Part shown: positions 1 through 7,564 of the stretch, in pieces
Position numbering within the stretch: the stretch's first letter is position 1
How the letters are laid out: each line of letters begins with the position of its first letter
Source of the DNA: JBIKLM01 sp044375105
Lineage (GTDB): Bacteria > Planctomycetota > UBA1135 > GCA-002686595
NCBI GenBank assembly: GCA_044375105.1
Contig: JBILNK010000048.1
Location: forward strand, 1-25,305
Length of the DNA stretch: 25,305 bases
Reading direction: 5' to 3'
Notes under the pieces: model-generated
Databases searched by the model: none
Told to the model about the DNA's origin: nothing
The model's input: the letters and a program-made list of their open reading frames with translations, nothing else
Program-made: the position numbers and the translations under genes

Positions 1-80
1 CGGGGGTGGACTCGGCCTCGTCGCGGGGGTCTCTGCGGCTCCTTCGGGACAGCTTGGGTGAGCGGACTGGTCGCAAGACT

Positions 81-86
81 TATGCT
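81..86 (+). promoter_or_regulatory. possible -10 element upstream of dnaX
   Basis: TATGCT lies in a relatively AT-rich patch 36 bases before the dnaX start and resembles a sigma-70 -10 box. The best -35 candidate, TTGGGT at 54-59, is 21 bases away, which is too far for a good promoter. The window also begins only 80 bases upstream, so transcription could start outside it. Weak call. Confidence 0.2.
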
Positions 87-122
87 CTCTGGCCCGGGGC
101 CCGAGCGGTGCCGGCGTCCCCC

Positions 123-1973
123 ATGTCCTACCTGGTCCTGGCCCGCAAATACCGACCGCGCACGTTCGCGGACGTGATCGGCCAAGAGCTCGTCACCGGC
201 ACCCTGGCGGGAGCCCTGCGCGAAGGCCGCGCGGGACACGCCTACCTGTTCACTGGGCCGCGCGGCACCGGCAAGACCACCACGGCGCGCATCTTCGCCA
301 AGGCGCTCAACTGCGAGCAGGGGCCGACCCCCGAGCCCTGCGGGGTCTGCGAACGTTGCCGCGCGGCGGACAGCAACTCCGAGCTGGACCTGATCGAGAT
401 CGACGCCGCCTCGCATACGGGCGTCGACAACATCCGCGACCTGCGCGAACAGGCCAACTACGCCCCGCTGCGGGCGCGCTTCAAGATCTACTTGATCGAC
501 GAAGTGCACATGCTCTCCAAGGCAGCCTTCAACGCGCTGCTCAAGACCCTGGAGGAGCCGCCCAAGCACGTGGTGTTCCTGTTTGCGACCACCGAGCTAC
601 ACAAGGTCCTGGGTACGATCCTGAGCCGCTGCCAGGTGCTGCGGCTCGAACCGATCAAGGCCGAGCAGATCGCCGCGCGCCTCGAGCGGGTCTTCGAGCT
701 GGAGGGCATCCAGGCGGAGGCCGGGGTCACCGCGGAGCTGGCCCGCCGCTCCCTGGGCGGCATGCGCGACGCGCTCTCCCTGGCGGACCAGCTGCTGGCC
801 CTCTCCGGCGGTTCCCCGAAGCTGTCGGACCTGCGCCGCTTGGCGGGCGCCGGAGAGGACGAGCTGCAGGAACTGGTCGACGGGCTGCTCGACAACCGGC
901 GCGGCGCGCTGCTCGAGATCGCCGCCGGTTGGCGCGGGCGCGAGGCGGAACTCGTGCAGGGCCTGCTCGAGTACCTGCGCGTCGGCCTGATCGGCCTGCT
1001 CTGCGGGCCGGATTCCCACGCCCTCGAAGGGGACCCGGAAAGCCTGGCGGCGCGCATCGCCCGCGCCAAGCGCGTCGGCCCCGAGCGCATGGAGTCCTGG
1101 ATGGGCGAGCTGCTGCGCGCGCGCGAGCGCCTGCGCCAGCTCCCGGGCCTCGAGCGCTCCGTGCTCGAGCTGTGCCTGCTCGAGCTGGCGCGTCCCGATC
1201 TGCCTTGGTCCTACACCGAGCTGCTCGAGCGCCTCGAGCGCCTCGAGACGCGGCTCGCCGGCACCCCGCCGCGCCAGCCTGCCCAGGCGGCTAGCCTCGA
1301 GCCGCGCCCGCGCACCAGCCTGCCCAAGCTGGCCAATCTGCCGGTGGCCCGCGCGCGTTCGCTGGAGGACGAGGAGGCCGATGCCGCCTCGGCGCGCGAG
1401 CTCGGCCCGCCCGCGGAACGCATCGAACCCGACCCGGTCGCCCCGGCGTCATCCAACCCGCCCCGGTCCCGCTCCGCCGAGGCGGCCCCGCGGTCAGCCC
1501 CCATGCCTTCGGCGGCCACGGCTCGTCCGAGCGCCGTCCCGAGCCCCGCCGCTCCCGCCGCGGGCCCGGGAGGCGAGCCCGCAGGCAGCGGGTCCAAGCC
1601 GGGCCATCCCCAGCGCTCCCCGGCCCCGGCCGCCGACGGCCGCGGGCTGCTGCAGGCCTTCATCGAACAGCTGCGCGGTCCGCAGCAGTCCCTGGCGGAC
1701 CTGCTGAAACGCCGCGGCCGGCTGGACGAGCTCGGCCCTGGGCGCTACGCCCTGGTGCTGCGGCAGCTCGGCGCCGAAGACCTGCGCCTGATCCAATCCG
1801 AGCGCAACCGCAGCGGACTCAAGCGCATTTTCGTGAGCTTGGTGGGCCCGGGCAGCCAGCTCGAGATCGACGCCGGCGCCCAGGCCGAAGAGCGGCCCCC
1901 GCCGCCCCCGGACGAACCCTTCACCAAAGAGGTCGTCGACCTGTTCGGCGGCCGTATCGAGGACCGACCATGA
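123..1973 (+). CDS. dnaX: DNA polymerase III subunit gamma/tau
   Basis: Clamp-loader ATPase of the replicative DNA polymerase holoenzyme; it opens the beta clamp and loads it at primed sites. The 616-residue product begins MSYLVLARKYRP, the usual DnaX N-terminus. Walker A is GPRGTGKT (residues 45-52), zinc-module cysteines are at 64, 73, 76 and 79, the Walker B/DEVH box is at 126-129 and the sensor-1 SRC motif at 168-170. Residues of about 400-530 are a Pro/Ala/Ser-rich linker, followed by a small conserved-looking C-terminal domain that would bind the polymerase in the tau form. The frame stays open upstream to position 6, but those 39 residues are low-complexity and precede the family start, so I chose 123. 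No A-rich slippery site for gamma production is visible. The stop overlaps the ybaB start as ATGA. Confidence 0.95.
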   Translation: MSYLVLARKYRPRTFADVIGQELVTGTLAGALREGRAGHAYLFTGPRGTGKTTTARIFAKALNCEQGPTPEPCGVCERCRAADSNSELDLIEIDAASHTGVDNIRDLREQANYAPLRARFKIYLIDEVHMLSKAAFNALLKTLEEPPKHVVFLFATTELHKVLGTILSRCQVLRLEPIKAEQIAARLERVFELEGIQAEAGVTAELARRSLGGMRDALSLADQLLALSGGSPKLSDLRRLAGAGEDELQELVDGLLDNRRGALLEIAAGWRGREAELVQGLLEYLRVGLIGLLCGPDSHALEGDPESLAARIARAKRVGPERMESWMGELLRARERLRQLPGLERSVLELCLLELARPDLPWSYTELLERLERLETRLAGTPPRQPAQAASLEPRPRTSLPKLANLPVARARSLEDEEADAASARELGPPAERIEPDPVAPASSNPPRSRSAEAAPRSAPMPSAATARPSAVPSPAAPAAGPGGEPAGSGSKPGHPQRSPAPAADGRGLLQAFIEQLRGPQQSLADLLKRRGRLDELGPGRYALVLRQLGAEDLRLIQSERNRSGLKRIFVSLVGPGSQLEIDAGAQAEERPPPPPDEPFTKEVVDLFGGRIEDRP

Positions 1974-2293
1974 CCGGCGCTTTCGGAGAGATGGGCAACC
2001 TGCTCAAGCAGGCCCAGCAAATGCAGGCCCAGCTCGACAAGCTGCGCAAGCAGCTGGCCGAGACCGAGGTCGAGGGGTCCGCGGCCGGCGGCGGCGTGCG
2101 CGTGGTGGTCACCTGCGATCACAAGGTGCGCTCGCTCACCATCGATCGCGAGTTCCACGCCCAATCGGACCTCGCCAGCCTCCAGGGGGCGCTCCTGGCG
2201 GCGCTGCAAGACGCCAGCGCCAAGGCCGATCGCACCGCGGAACAGACCCTCTCGAAGGTCACCGGCGGCATGTCCCTGCCCGGGCTGTTCTGA
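1970..2293 (+). CDS. ybaB: YbaB/EbfC family nucleoid-associated protein
   Basis: Small DNA-binding protein of 107 residues, the usual family size. YbaB/EbfC proteins form dimers with a tweezer-like fold and bind DNA as nucleoid-associated proteins. The N-terminal helix is Gln/Lys/Leu-rich (KQAQQMQAQLDKLRKQLAE, about residues 13-31), followed by a Gly-rich turn (GSAAGGGVRV) and the VTCDHKVRSLTID strands; the C-terminus LPGLF is typical. It overlaps dnaX by four bases and is followed 19 bases later by recR. This dnaX-ybaB-recR order is conserved across bacteria and suggests a recombination or repair role, although the exact cellular role of YbaB is not settled. Confidence 0.93.
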   Translation: MTGAFGEMGNLLKQAQQMQAQLDKLRKQLAETEVEGSAAGGGVRVVVTCDHKVRSLTIDREFHAQSDLASLQGALLAALQDASAKADRTAEQTLSKVTGGMSLPGLF

Positions 2294-2312
2294 GGCAGCG
2301 CTGCCGCGCGCC

Positions 2313-2948
2313 ATGGCCTATCCGCCTGCCCTGGAGGAGCTGGTGCGCGCCTTCGAGCGCTTTCCCGGCGTGGGCCGCCGCACGGCCGAGCGGTTGGCGT
2401 TTCATGTGCTCAGCGACGAGCAGGCGCCGCGCCTGGCGCGGGCGATCGAGCGCGCCGTGGCGGAGACACGCCGCTGCAGCACCTGCGGCAACTTCTCCGT
2501 TCCCGACCCCTGCAACCTGTGCGCCGACCCCAGCCGCGACGGCGGGCAGGTCCTGGTGGTCGAGTTGCCGCGGGACGTGGAAGCGGTCGAGCGTGCGCGC
2601 TGCTATCGCGGCCGCTACCACGTCCTGATGGGGGCCCTGCAGCCCGCCCTGGGCATCGAGGCCCAGCACCTGGCCCTGGACCCCTTGGTGCGACGCCTCG
2701 CGGCCGGCTCCGTCCGCGAACTGATCCTGGGCACGGATCCGGACGCGGAAGGGGAGGCCACGGCTCTGGCCGTGCTCGAGGCGCTCGAGACCGCCGGCAT
2801 CGACCTGGAGGTCACGCGCCTCGCCCGCGGGCTGCCCGCCGGCAGCGCGCTCGAGTACCTCCACCGGGGGGTGCTCGAGGATGCCTTCGAAGGCCGACGC
2901 CGGGTGCGAGCCCCCCGCGACGGGGCTTCGGATACCGGCGCGGGCTGA
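2313..2948 (+). CDS. recR: recombination mediator protein RecR
   Basis: RecR acts with RecO (and RecF) to load RecA onto SSB-coated single-stranded DNA during gap repair. The 211-residue product has an N-terminal helix-hairpin-helix (FPGVGRRTAERLAF, about 17-30), a four-cysteine zinc finger (C55, C58, C67, C70), and a TOPRIM domain with VVELPRDV (82-89), the YRGRYHVL signature (98-105) and TDPDAEGEATA (141-151). It ends with the family motif RLARGLPAGSALEYLHRG. Small departures from consensus include ELPRDV where a polar residue normally follows the Glu, and VLMGAL where VLGGAL is usual; these do not affect the assignment. It is the last gene of the dnaX-ybaB-recR group. No obvious Shine-Dalgarno precedes it, so translation may be coupled to ybaB. 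Confidence 0.95.
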   Translation: MAYPPALEELVRAFERFPGVGRRTAERLAFHVLSDEQAPRLARAIERAVAETRRCSTCGNFSVPDPCNLCADPSRDGGQVLVVELPRDVEAVERARCYRGRYHVLMGALQPALGIEAQHLALDPLVRRLAAGSVRELILGTDPDAEGEATALAVLEALETAGIDLEVTRLARGLPAGSALEYLHRGVLEDAFEGRRRVRAPRDGASDTGAG

Positions 2949-3443
2949 TCCGCGCGCGGCGCGGTGCGAGCGGGCTCTACCCCAGCGACCGAAGCGGCCC
3001 GCCCGATGCCTCTCGGGCTGCCATCCCGCGGCTGCGGAGACAGAGGTCGGTGCTTGAGGCCGGTGGGCCGAGGCACCGAGCTGCGGCAAAAAGGCTGTGC
3101 TCGGGCCGGGACCTGAGATCGCCTCGGCCGGTCCGAGCGGGGCACCTGCCGCGCCAGCGGGGACGGGGGGCGAGCGGGACGGCGGGAAGACCGGGCGAAG
3201 AGCCCGATCGGCCGGCCTCTGCGGGGGGCCGTCTTCCCGCACGCTCCCGCGGGGACCAGGGCGGCGGCTCCGTGGGCTCCCCGGGACTTTCCCGCTCCTG
3301 CCGCCGGCGCCGCCCGGGGTCCGTCGGTCGGGCGCGTGGGCGGCCCCGCCGGCGGGGCCTCGGACCTGTAGCGGCACGCAGGGCGCCGGCGGGATCAGTT
3401 CCCGAGCCGGGGCGACCGAAGGGGAGGCAGCCCTTTTCCAACC
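2949..3443 (+). other. non-coding spacer between recR and rpoN with inverted repeats
   Basis: About 495 bases with no recognisable gene. Reading frames are open on both strands, but their products are Arg/Pro/Gly-rich with no family signature, as expected from stop-codon scarcity in GC-rich DNA. Inverted repeats visible here are CTCGG/CCGAG (3123-3137), a 10-bp pair GCGGGAAGAC/GTCTTCCCGC (3182-3191 with 3231-3240) enclosing smaller hairpins, and the 18-bp palindrome at 3342-3359. The spacer probably holds the end of the recR transcript and the rpoN promoter, but I cannot place either with confidence. Confidence 0.6.
3342..3359. other. perfect 18-bp GC palindrome upstream of rpoN
   Basis: GGCCCCGCCGGCGGGGCC is perfectly self-complementary and lies 84 bases before the rpoN start. 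As RNA it gives a 7-bp hairpin with a 4-base loop. It could be a hairpin (terminator or leader structure) or an operator-like site. No T-tract follows, so it is not a canonical intrinsic terminator. Confidence 0.4.
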
Positions 3444-4790
3444 GTGGCCCCTCCCTCCAACCCCCCCGGCCGCCCGCGTTTAGAGCTCGGCCAACGGGCC
3501 GAGCAGCAGCAGCTCCTGCTGCCCAAGCTGATCCAGGCCGTCGAGGCGCTGGAGCTGCCCGCCGGCGAATTGGCCGCCTGGCTGCGCGAGGCCTACCAGC
3601 ACAACGAGGCGCTGCGTCTCAAGGAGCCCAGCCCGCCCCGGGGCGGCTCCGGTCGGTCCGCGGAAGACCCGGACGATTGGCTCGAGAACCAGGCCCTGGC
3701 ACGCTCCCTGGACCTGTCCGCGGCCCTGTTCGAGCAGGTGCCGTGGCTCGAACTCGCCCCGCAACGCGAGAGCTGGCTGCGCTTCCTGATCGCCTGCCTC
3801 GATGAGCGCGGACTGCTCTCGATGCCCGACGAGGAGCTCTTGCTGCTGGCCGAATCGAGCGGCCTCCAGGGCGGCGGCGAGGCCCTCGGCCTGGCCGTCG
3901 CCGACCTGCAGCGCCTCGAGCCCCGCGGTCTGGGCGGCCGCTCTCCGAGCGAGGCCCTGCTCCTGCAGCTCGACCCCGGCGAAGCCGATTACGCGCTGCT
4001 GGCGGCCCTGATCGAGCGGCACCTGCCGGCTCTCGAGCGCAACAAGCGGCCCCAGGTGGCCAAGGCCCTCGGGATCGACCTGGAGGCGTTGGAGCGCCTG
4101 CTCGAGCGCCTCTCGGCCTTGCGCGCCGACCCCCTCGCCGGCTGGCGCGACGATGGGGCGCCGATCCTCGAAGCCGACCTGTATGTGCAGCCGGTGGGGG
4201 ATGGATTCGAGCTGCACTGCGAGCGCGGCCGGGTGCCGGAGGTCTCCCTGGACCCCCGCATCCAGCGCCTGGCGGCGGACTCCGGCCAGCCCCGCGAGCT
4301 GCGCGAATACCTGCGCGAGCGCCTCGAGCGCGCCGGTTGGATCGTCGAAGCCGTCGGGCAGCGCCTGCGCACCCTCGAGCGCGTCGGCCGGGCGGTTTTC
4401 GCGCGCCAAGGCCGCTTCCTGCGGGAGGGGCAGGCCGCGATCCGGCCCCTGACCATGAACCAGATCGCCAAGGAACTCGGCCTGCATCCGAGCACGGTCA
4501 GCCGCGCGGTGGCGGGCAAAGGGGTGCAAACGCCCTTCGGCATCCTGCCGCTGCGCCGCTTCTTCGAATCCGAGTACCAGCCGGGCAGCGAGCAGGGGCG
4601 CGGCGAGGTCGCCGCGGCCCTGCTCGAGCTGGTGAGCCGCGAGGACCGGCGCCGGCCCCTCTCCGATGAGGAGCTGGTCGAGGCCCTGACCGCCAGGGGC
4701 TTCGCGGTCGCGCGCCGCACGGTCGCCAAGTACCGCGGCGAGCTGAACATCCCGAGCTCCTACCTGCGTCGCCGGCACGGCGCAGCTTGA
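3444..4790 (+). CDS. rpoN: RNA polymerase sigma-54 factor
   Basis: Sigma-54 directs RNA polymerase to -24/-12 promoters that need AAA+ enhancer-binding proteins to open. The product has 448 residues, within the normal range. The N-terminal activator-interacting region is Gln/Leu-rich (LELGQRAEQQQLLLPKLIQA, residues 13-32), followed by an acidic linker and the core-binding domain. A DNA-binding helix-turn-helix reads TMNQIAKELGLHPSTVSRAV (from about residue 337), and the RpoN box ARRTVAKYRGELNIPSS starts at residue 423. I chose the GTG at 3444 because it places the glutamine-rich region close to the N-terminus, as in the family; no upstream Shine-Dalgarno is visible. Its presence implies sigma-54 promoters and activators elsewhere in the genome. 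The hpf-ptsN genes that often follow rpoN are absent here. Confidence 0.95.
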   Translation: MAPPSNPPGRPRLELGQRAEQQQLLLPKLIQAVEALELPAGELAAWLREAYQHNEALRLKEPSPPRGGSGRSAEDPDDWLENQALARSLDLSAALFEQVPWLELAPQRESWLRFLIACLDERGLLSMPDEELLLLAESSGLQGGGEALGLAVADLQRLEPRGLGGRSPSEALLLQLDPGEADYALLAALIERHLPALERNKRPQVAKALGIDLEALERLLERLSALRADPLAGWRDDGAPILEADLYVQPVGDGFELHCERGRVPEVSLDPRIQRLAADSGQPRELREYLRERLERAGWIVEAVGQRLRTLERVGRAVFARQGRFLREGQAAIRPLTMNQIAKELGLHPSTVSRAVAGKGVQTPFGILPLRRFFESEYQPGSEQGRGEVAAALLELVSREDRRRPLSDEELVEALTARGFAVARRTVAKYRGELNIPSSYLRRRHGAA

Positions 4791-4863
4791 AGCCAGCCGG
4801 ACCCGCGGGATCGGCCCGGTGGCGTTGCTAGCCTAGGGGGCGGCGGCAGACCCCGCCCGCCCC

Positions 4864-5685
4864 ATGCGCAACGTCCGCGCCCTGATCGCCTACGACGGCT
4901 CCCGCTTCTTCGGCTGGCAGCGCCAGGACGGCTTCGATTCCGTGCAGCAGTCGCTCGAGGAAGCGATCGAAGCCCTGACCGGGGAGGCCAGCGTCGTGCA
5001 CGGCGCCGGACGCACCGACACGGGCGTGCACGCCCGGGGCCAGGTGGCAAGCTTCCACGTGGACAGCGGCCTGGACGACTCCAAGCTGGCCCGCGCGCTG
5101 AACGCGCACCTGCCGCCCGGGGTGGTCGTGATGCGCCTCGAGACCTGCCGCCCGGACTTTCACGCGCGCTTCGATGCCCTTGGCAAGCGTTACCTCTACC
5201 GCATCGAGACCAGCGCCTTCCGTCCGCCCTTCGGGCAGCTTTACAGCCATTGGGTACGCGATCCCCTGGATCTCCCGGCCATGCGCGTGGCGGCCCTCGC
5301 CTTCGGGGGCGAGCGGGATTATTCCGCCCTGGCCAGCTCTGGATCGCCGCGGCGTTCGAACGTGCGGCGCTTGCGACCGGTGCGTTTGGTGGCGCGCCGC
5401 GACCGTCTGGCGATCTTGGTCCAGGGCGATGGCTTCCTCTACAACATGGTGCGCACGATCGCCGGGACGTTGTTGGAGGTGGGCCGCGGCAGGCTGAGCC
5501 CGCAGGAATGCGAGCGGATCCTTGGCTCGAAGGATCGCCGCGAAGCGGGGCCGACGGCCCCCGCGCAGGGGCTCTGGCTGCTGCGGGTGTTCTACGCGGA
5601 GCCCTGCTTCGTCGGTCGGGAGGGCGGTCTCCGCGGTTTTTCCGGGGCCTTCCAGTACGGACGCCCGGGTGGAGCCCGGCAGTGA
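4864..5685 (+). CDS. truA: tRNA pseudouridine(38-40) synthase TruA
   Basis: Converts uridines at positions 38-40 of the tRNA anticodon stem-loop to pseudouridine. The 273-residue product starts MRNVRALIAYDGSRFFGWQRQ, a standard TruA N-terminus. The catalytic Asp is D52 in GRTDTGVHARGQV, the fold-defining FHARFDALGKRYLYRIE lies at 99-115, and LYNMVRTIAGTLLEVGRG marks the C-terminal half. The last 20 residues or so, after FYAEPCF, are Gly/Arg-rich and not part of the family core. It follows rpoN after 73 bases. A TAGCCT hexamer at 4829-4834 might be a -10 element, but no matching -35 is visible. Confidence 0.95.
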   Translation: MRNVRALIAYDGSRFFGWQRQDGFDSVQQSLEEAIEALTGEASVVHGAGRTDTGVHARGQVASFHVDSGLDDSKLARALNAHLPPGVVVMRLETCRPDFHARFDALGKRYLYRIETSAFRPPFGQLYSHWVRDPLDLPAMRVAALAFGGERDYSALASSGSPRRSNVRRLRPVRLVARRDRLAILVQGDGFLYNMVRTIAGTLLEVGRGRLSPQECERILGSKDRREAGPTAPAQGLWLLRVFYAEPCFVGREGGLRGFSGAFQYGRPGGARQ

Positions 5686-5929
5686 CCTTGGGCCAGGCCC
5701 GGGGAGCCGGGATCAGGTCGGAATGCCCATGAAGATCCCGGAATCTCGCGGGCGGTCGAACGCGGCCACGGCCCCTGGCTGCCCACGACCCGGGAGCAGC
5801 CCTCAAGCGGCTGGGCCGGACGTCCGGCGGGGCCCCAGCTGGTCGCGGGCCAGCCTCCGCGGGGGCTGCTCGGGGAGCCCCCGGCGGTTAAGATGCGATA
5901 CACGGCACCCGACGGGTGTCCGCCCTCTC
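5686..5929 (+). other. non-coding spacer with nested inverted repeats upstream of the HPr gene
   Basis: No gene is apparent in these 244 bases. GAGCAGCCC (5794-5802) pairs with GGGCTGCTC (5863-5871). Inside it, GCTGGG (5810-5815) pairs with CCCAGC (5834-5839) around the 14-bp palindrome GCCGGACGTCCGGC (5815-5828). The structure lies 58 bases before the HPr start and could be a terminator for truA or a leader structure. Confidence 0.4.
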
Positions 5930-6226
5930 ATGTTGTCGACGCAGCAGCAGCGCTCCGTGCGCGTGATCAACCGCGCGGGACTCCACGCCCGCCCTTGCCA
6001 TGCGATCGTCAGCGCGGCGCAGGCGTTCCGGAGCGATCTGCGCGTGCGCTTCGAGGGCCGCGAGGTCAACGGCAAGTCGATTCTCGAGCTGATGACCTTG
6101 GTGGCCGGCCCGGGGGCCGAGCTCGCGCTATTGGCCCGCGGCGCGGACGCCGAGGCGCTGCTGACGCGCCTGGGGGAGCTGTTCGCCGGTGGTTTCGGCG
6201 AAGAGCTGGATCCGCGCTGGCGTTGA
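5930..6226 (+). CDS. ptsH: HPr-family phosphocarrier protein
   Basis: HPr carries phosphate between PTS enzyme I and enzyme II or regulatory partners. From the ATG at 5930 the product has 98 residues, slightly longer than the usual 85-90. The active-site histidine is H19 in NRAGLHARPCHAIV. The regulatory-serine region is EVNGKSILELMTLVAG with S50 in the position of Ser46, so HPr kinase control is possible, though no kinase gene is present here. The frame is open for over 400 bases upstream, but that stretch overlaps truA and lacks family similarity, so the start at 5930 is preferred. No enzyme I or enzyme II gene is nearby, and the protein may serve regulation rather than sugar uptake (inference). 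Confidence 0.9.
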   Translation: MLSTQQQRSVRVINRAGLHARPCHAIVSAAQAFRSDLRVRFEGREVNGKSILELMTLVAGPGAELALLARGADAEALLTRLGELFAGGFGEELDPRWR

Positions 6227-6523
6227 GCCCCTGAGCGGGGGCGGGGGCAGGTAGCGGCCGGCTGGCCGCGGGGTGCACGTCTTCGGCTAGGCACGCAGGA
6301 AGAAGTTTCCGGCCGTGTTCCGGGGCCGCGCGCCGGCCCCGCGCCTGGGATTCCCGGGATTCGGGGTCGGGCGATGGGAAGACCGCGGGCCCCTAAACCC
6401 CACCGCGGGGGGGTGTCGAAGAGGCGGCCGAGGGATTTCCGGAGCGCGTCACGCGCTGTCCCCCCCCCGGAAACCCATCGCCCCCATGCCCCCAGCCGGA
6501 GCCCCGTTCGCGGGGAGAAAGCG
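6227..6523 (+). other. spacer and probable structured leader of the pilM operon
   Basis: About 300 bases without a recognisable gene. A short GCCCC/GGGGC hairpin (6227-6242) follows the HPr gene. Further down, GGGCGATGGG (6369-6378) is exactly complementary to CCCATCGCCC (6474-6483). A competing hairpin pairs TTTCCGG (6436-6442) with CCGGAAA (6467-6473), is extended by GGG/CCC to 6432-6476, and contains AGCGCG/CGCGCT (6443-6457). The two arrangements share bases 6474-6476 and cannot both form fully. The pilM promoter should lie here, but I see no convincing -35/-10 pair. Confidence 0.45.
6502..6519 (+). promoter_or_regulatory. Shine-Dalgarno of pilM, partly in a UUCG-loop hairpin
   Basis: GGGGAGAAA (6512-6519 region) is one of few good ribosome binding sites in the window and fixes the TTG start of pilM at 6524, with GGAG ending 7 bases before it. 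CCCCG (6502-6506) pairs with CGGGG (6511-6515) across a TTCG loop, so the G-run of the binding site lies in a 5-bp hairpin. This could limit pilM translation; that is inference. Confidence 0.5.
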
Positions 6524-7564
6524 TTGATACGCAAGAAAAAGAGCATCCTCGGCCTGGACCTGGGCAGCCAGGTCTTCAAGGCGGTCGAGATCACCCTGGA
6601 GGGCGGCGAGCCGGTCATCACCGGCTTCAGCCGCCTGGAGCTCGGGCCGACGCAAGATCGTCGGCAAGCGATCGGAGAGCTGATGCAGCTCGGCCGCTTT
6701 GGAACGCGCAACGTGGTCTCCTCCGTGGCGGGGCAGAGCGTCGTGGTGCGCTACGTGAGCATGGTCCCGATGTCGGACAGCGAGCTGCGCCAGGCGATCC
6801 AGTTCGAGTCCGACAAGTACCTGCCATTCGACCTGTCGGAGGTGGTTCTCGACTGCCAGCGACTGCAGCACGAGGTGCAGGGCGCCTATGGTGCGAACGG
6901 CGGCAAACAGATGAGCGTCGTCTTGGCCGCCTGCCAGAAGGTCATCGTGGCCAAGCTGCTCGATGACATCAACAGCCACGGACTGTCCGCCACCGCGGTC
7001 GACATCGACGCGTTCGCCCTGGCAAACGCCTATGAGCTGACCCACAAGTCTGTGCTCGAGGGCCAGGCCACCGACGTGGCGGTCGCACTGGTCGACATAG
7101 GCGCCGTGCGTACCCAGATCAACGTGCTGCGCGGCGGCGAGACCTGCTTCAGCCGCGAAATCGGGATGGGCGGAAACGACATGTCCAAGGCCATCGCACG
7201 ACGGCTCAACCTGGACCAGGCAACCGCCGAAGCCATCAAGCGCGAACCGGGCGATCGGCTCGTGGAGGTCCAGCGCGCGATCGCACCGGTGCTCGAGGAC
7301 CTGATCAGCGAGCTGTCTCTCTCGATGGACTTTGTCGAGAGCCGTGAAGGCGTGCGCATCGAGGAGGTGCTGTTCTCGGGAGGCGCGGCCTTGGCCCCCG
7401 GTGTCCTGGAATCGATCGGCAAGCAGACCAGCAGGCAGACCCGCTTCTGGAATCCGCTTCAGGGCCTCTCGGTGGATGCCGATCACGTCGACGTGGAAGA
7501 AATCGAACGCAACGCTTCTTTCCTGGCCGTAGCGGTCGGGCTGGCAGCGAGGGCCAAAGCATGA
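6524..7564 (+). CDS. pilM: type IV pilus assembly protein PilM
   Basis: Actin-like cytoplasmic ATPase-fold protein that binds the N-terminal tail of PilN and links the pilus platform to the ATPases. With the TTG start at 6524 (good Shine-Dalgarno) it has 346 residues, close to the family norm of about 350. It begins with basic residues and the first phosphate motif, ILGLDLGSQVFKAVEI (8-23). The second actin-like motif is VALVDIGAVRTQINVLRGG, followed by REIGMGGNDMSKAIARRLN, and the adenosine motif is EVLFSGGAALAPGVLESIG near the C-terminus. An upstream ATG at 6374 would add 50 low-complexity residues and is not supported. The stop overlaps the pilN start (ATGA), consistent with coupled translation. 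Confidence 0.93.
   Translation: MIRKKKSILGLDLGSQVFKAVEITLEGGEPVITGFSRLELGPTQDRRQAIGELMQLGRFGTRNVVSSVAGQSVVVRYVSMVPMSDSELRQAIQFESDKYLPFDLSEVVLDCQRLQHEVQGAYGANGGKQMSVVLAACQKVIVAKLLDDINSHGLSATAVDIDAFALANAYELTHKSVLEGQATDVAVALVDIGAVRTQINVLRGGETCFSREIGMGGNDMSKAIARRLNLDQATAEAIKREPGDRLVEVQRAIAPVLEDLISELSLSMDFVESREGVRIEEVLFSGGAALAPGVLESIGKQTSRQTRFWNPLQGLSVDADHVDVEEIERNASFLAVAVGLAARAKA

Noticed and set aside
1..1973. Programmed frameshift site for a short gamma form of DnaX
   Set aside because: No A-rich slippery heptamer was seen in the region after the ATPase core.
2519..3805. 428-codon + strand open frame across recR, the spacer and rpoN
   Set aside because: It overlaps two solid genes out of frame, and its Arg/Gly/Pro-rich product has no family features.
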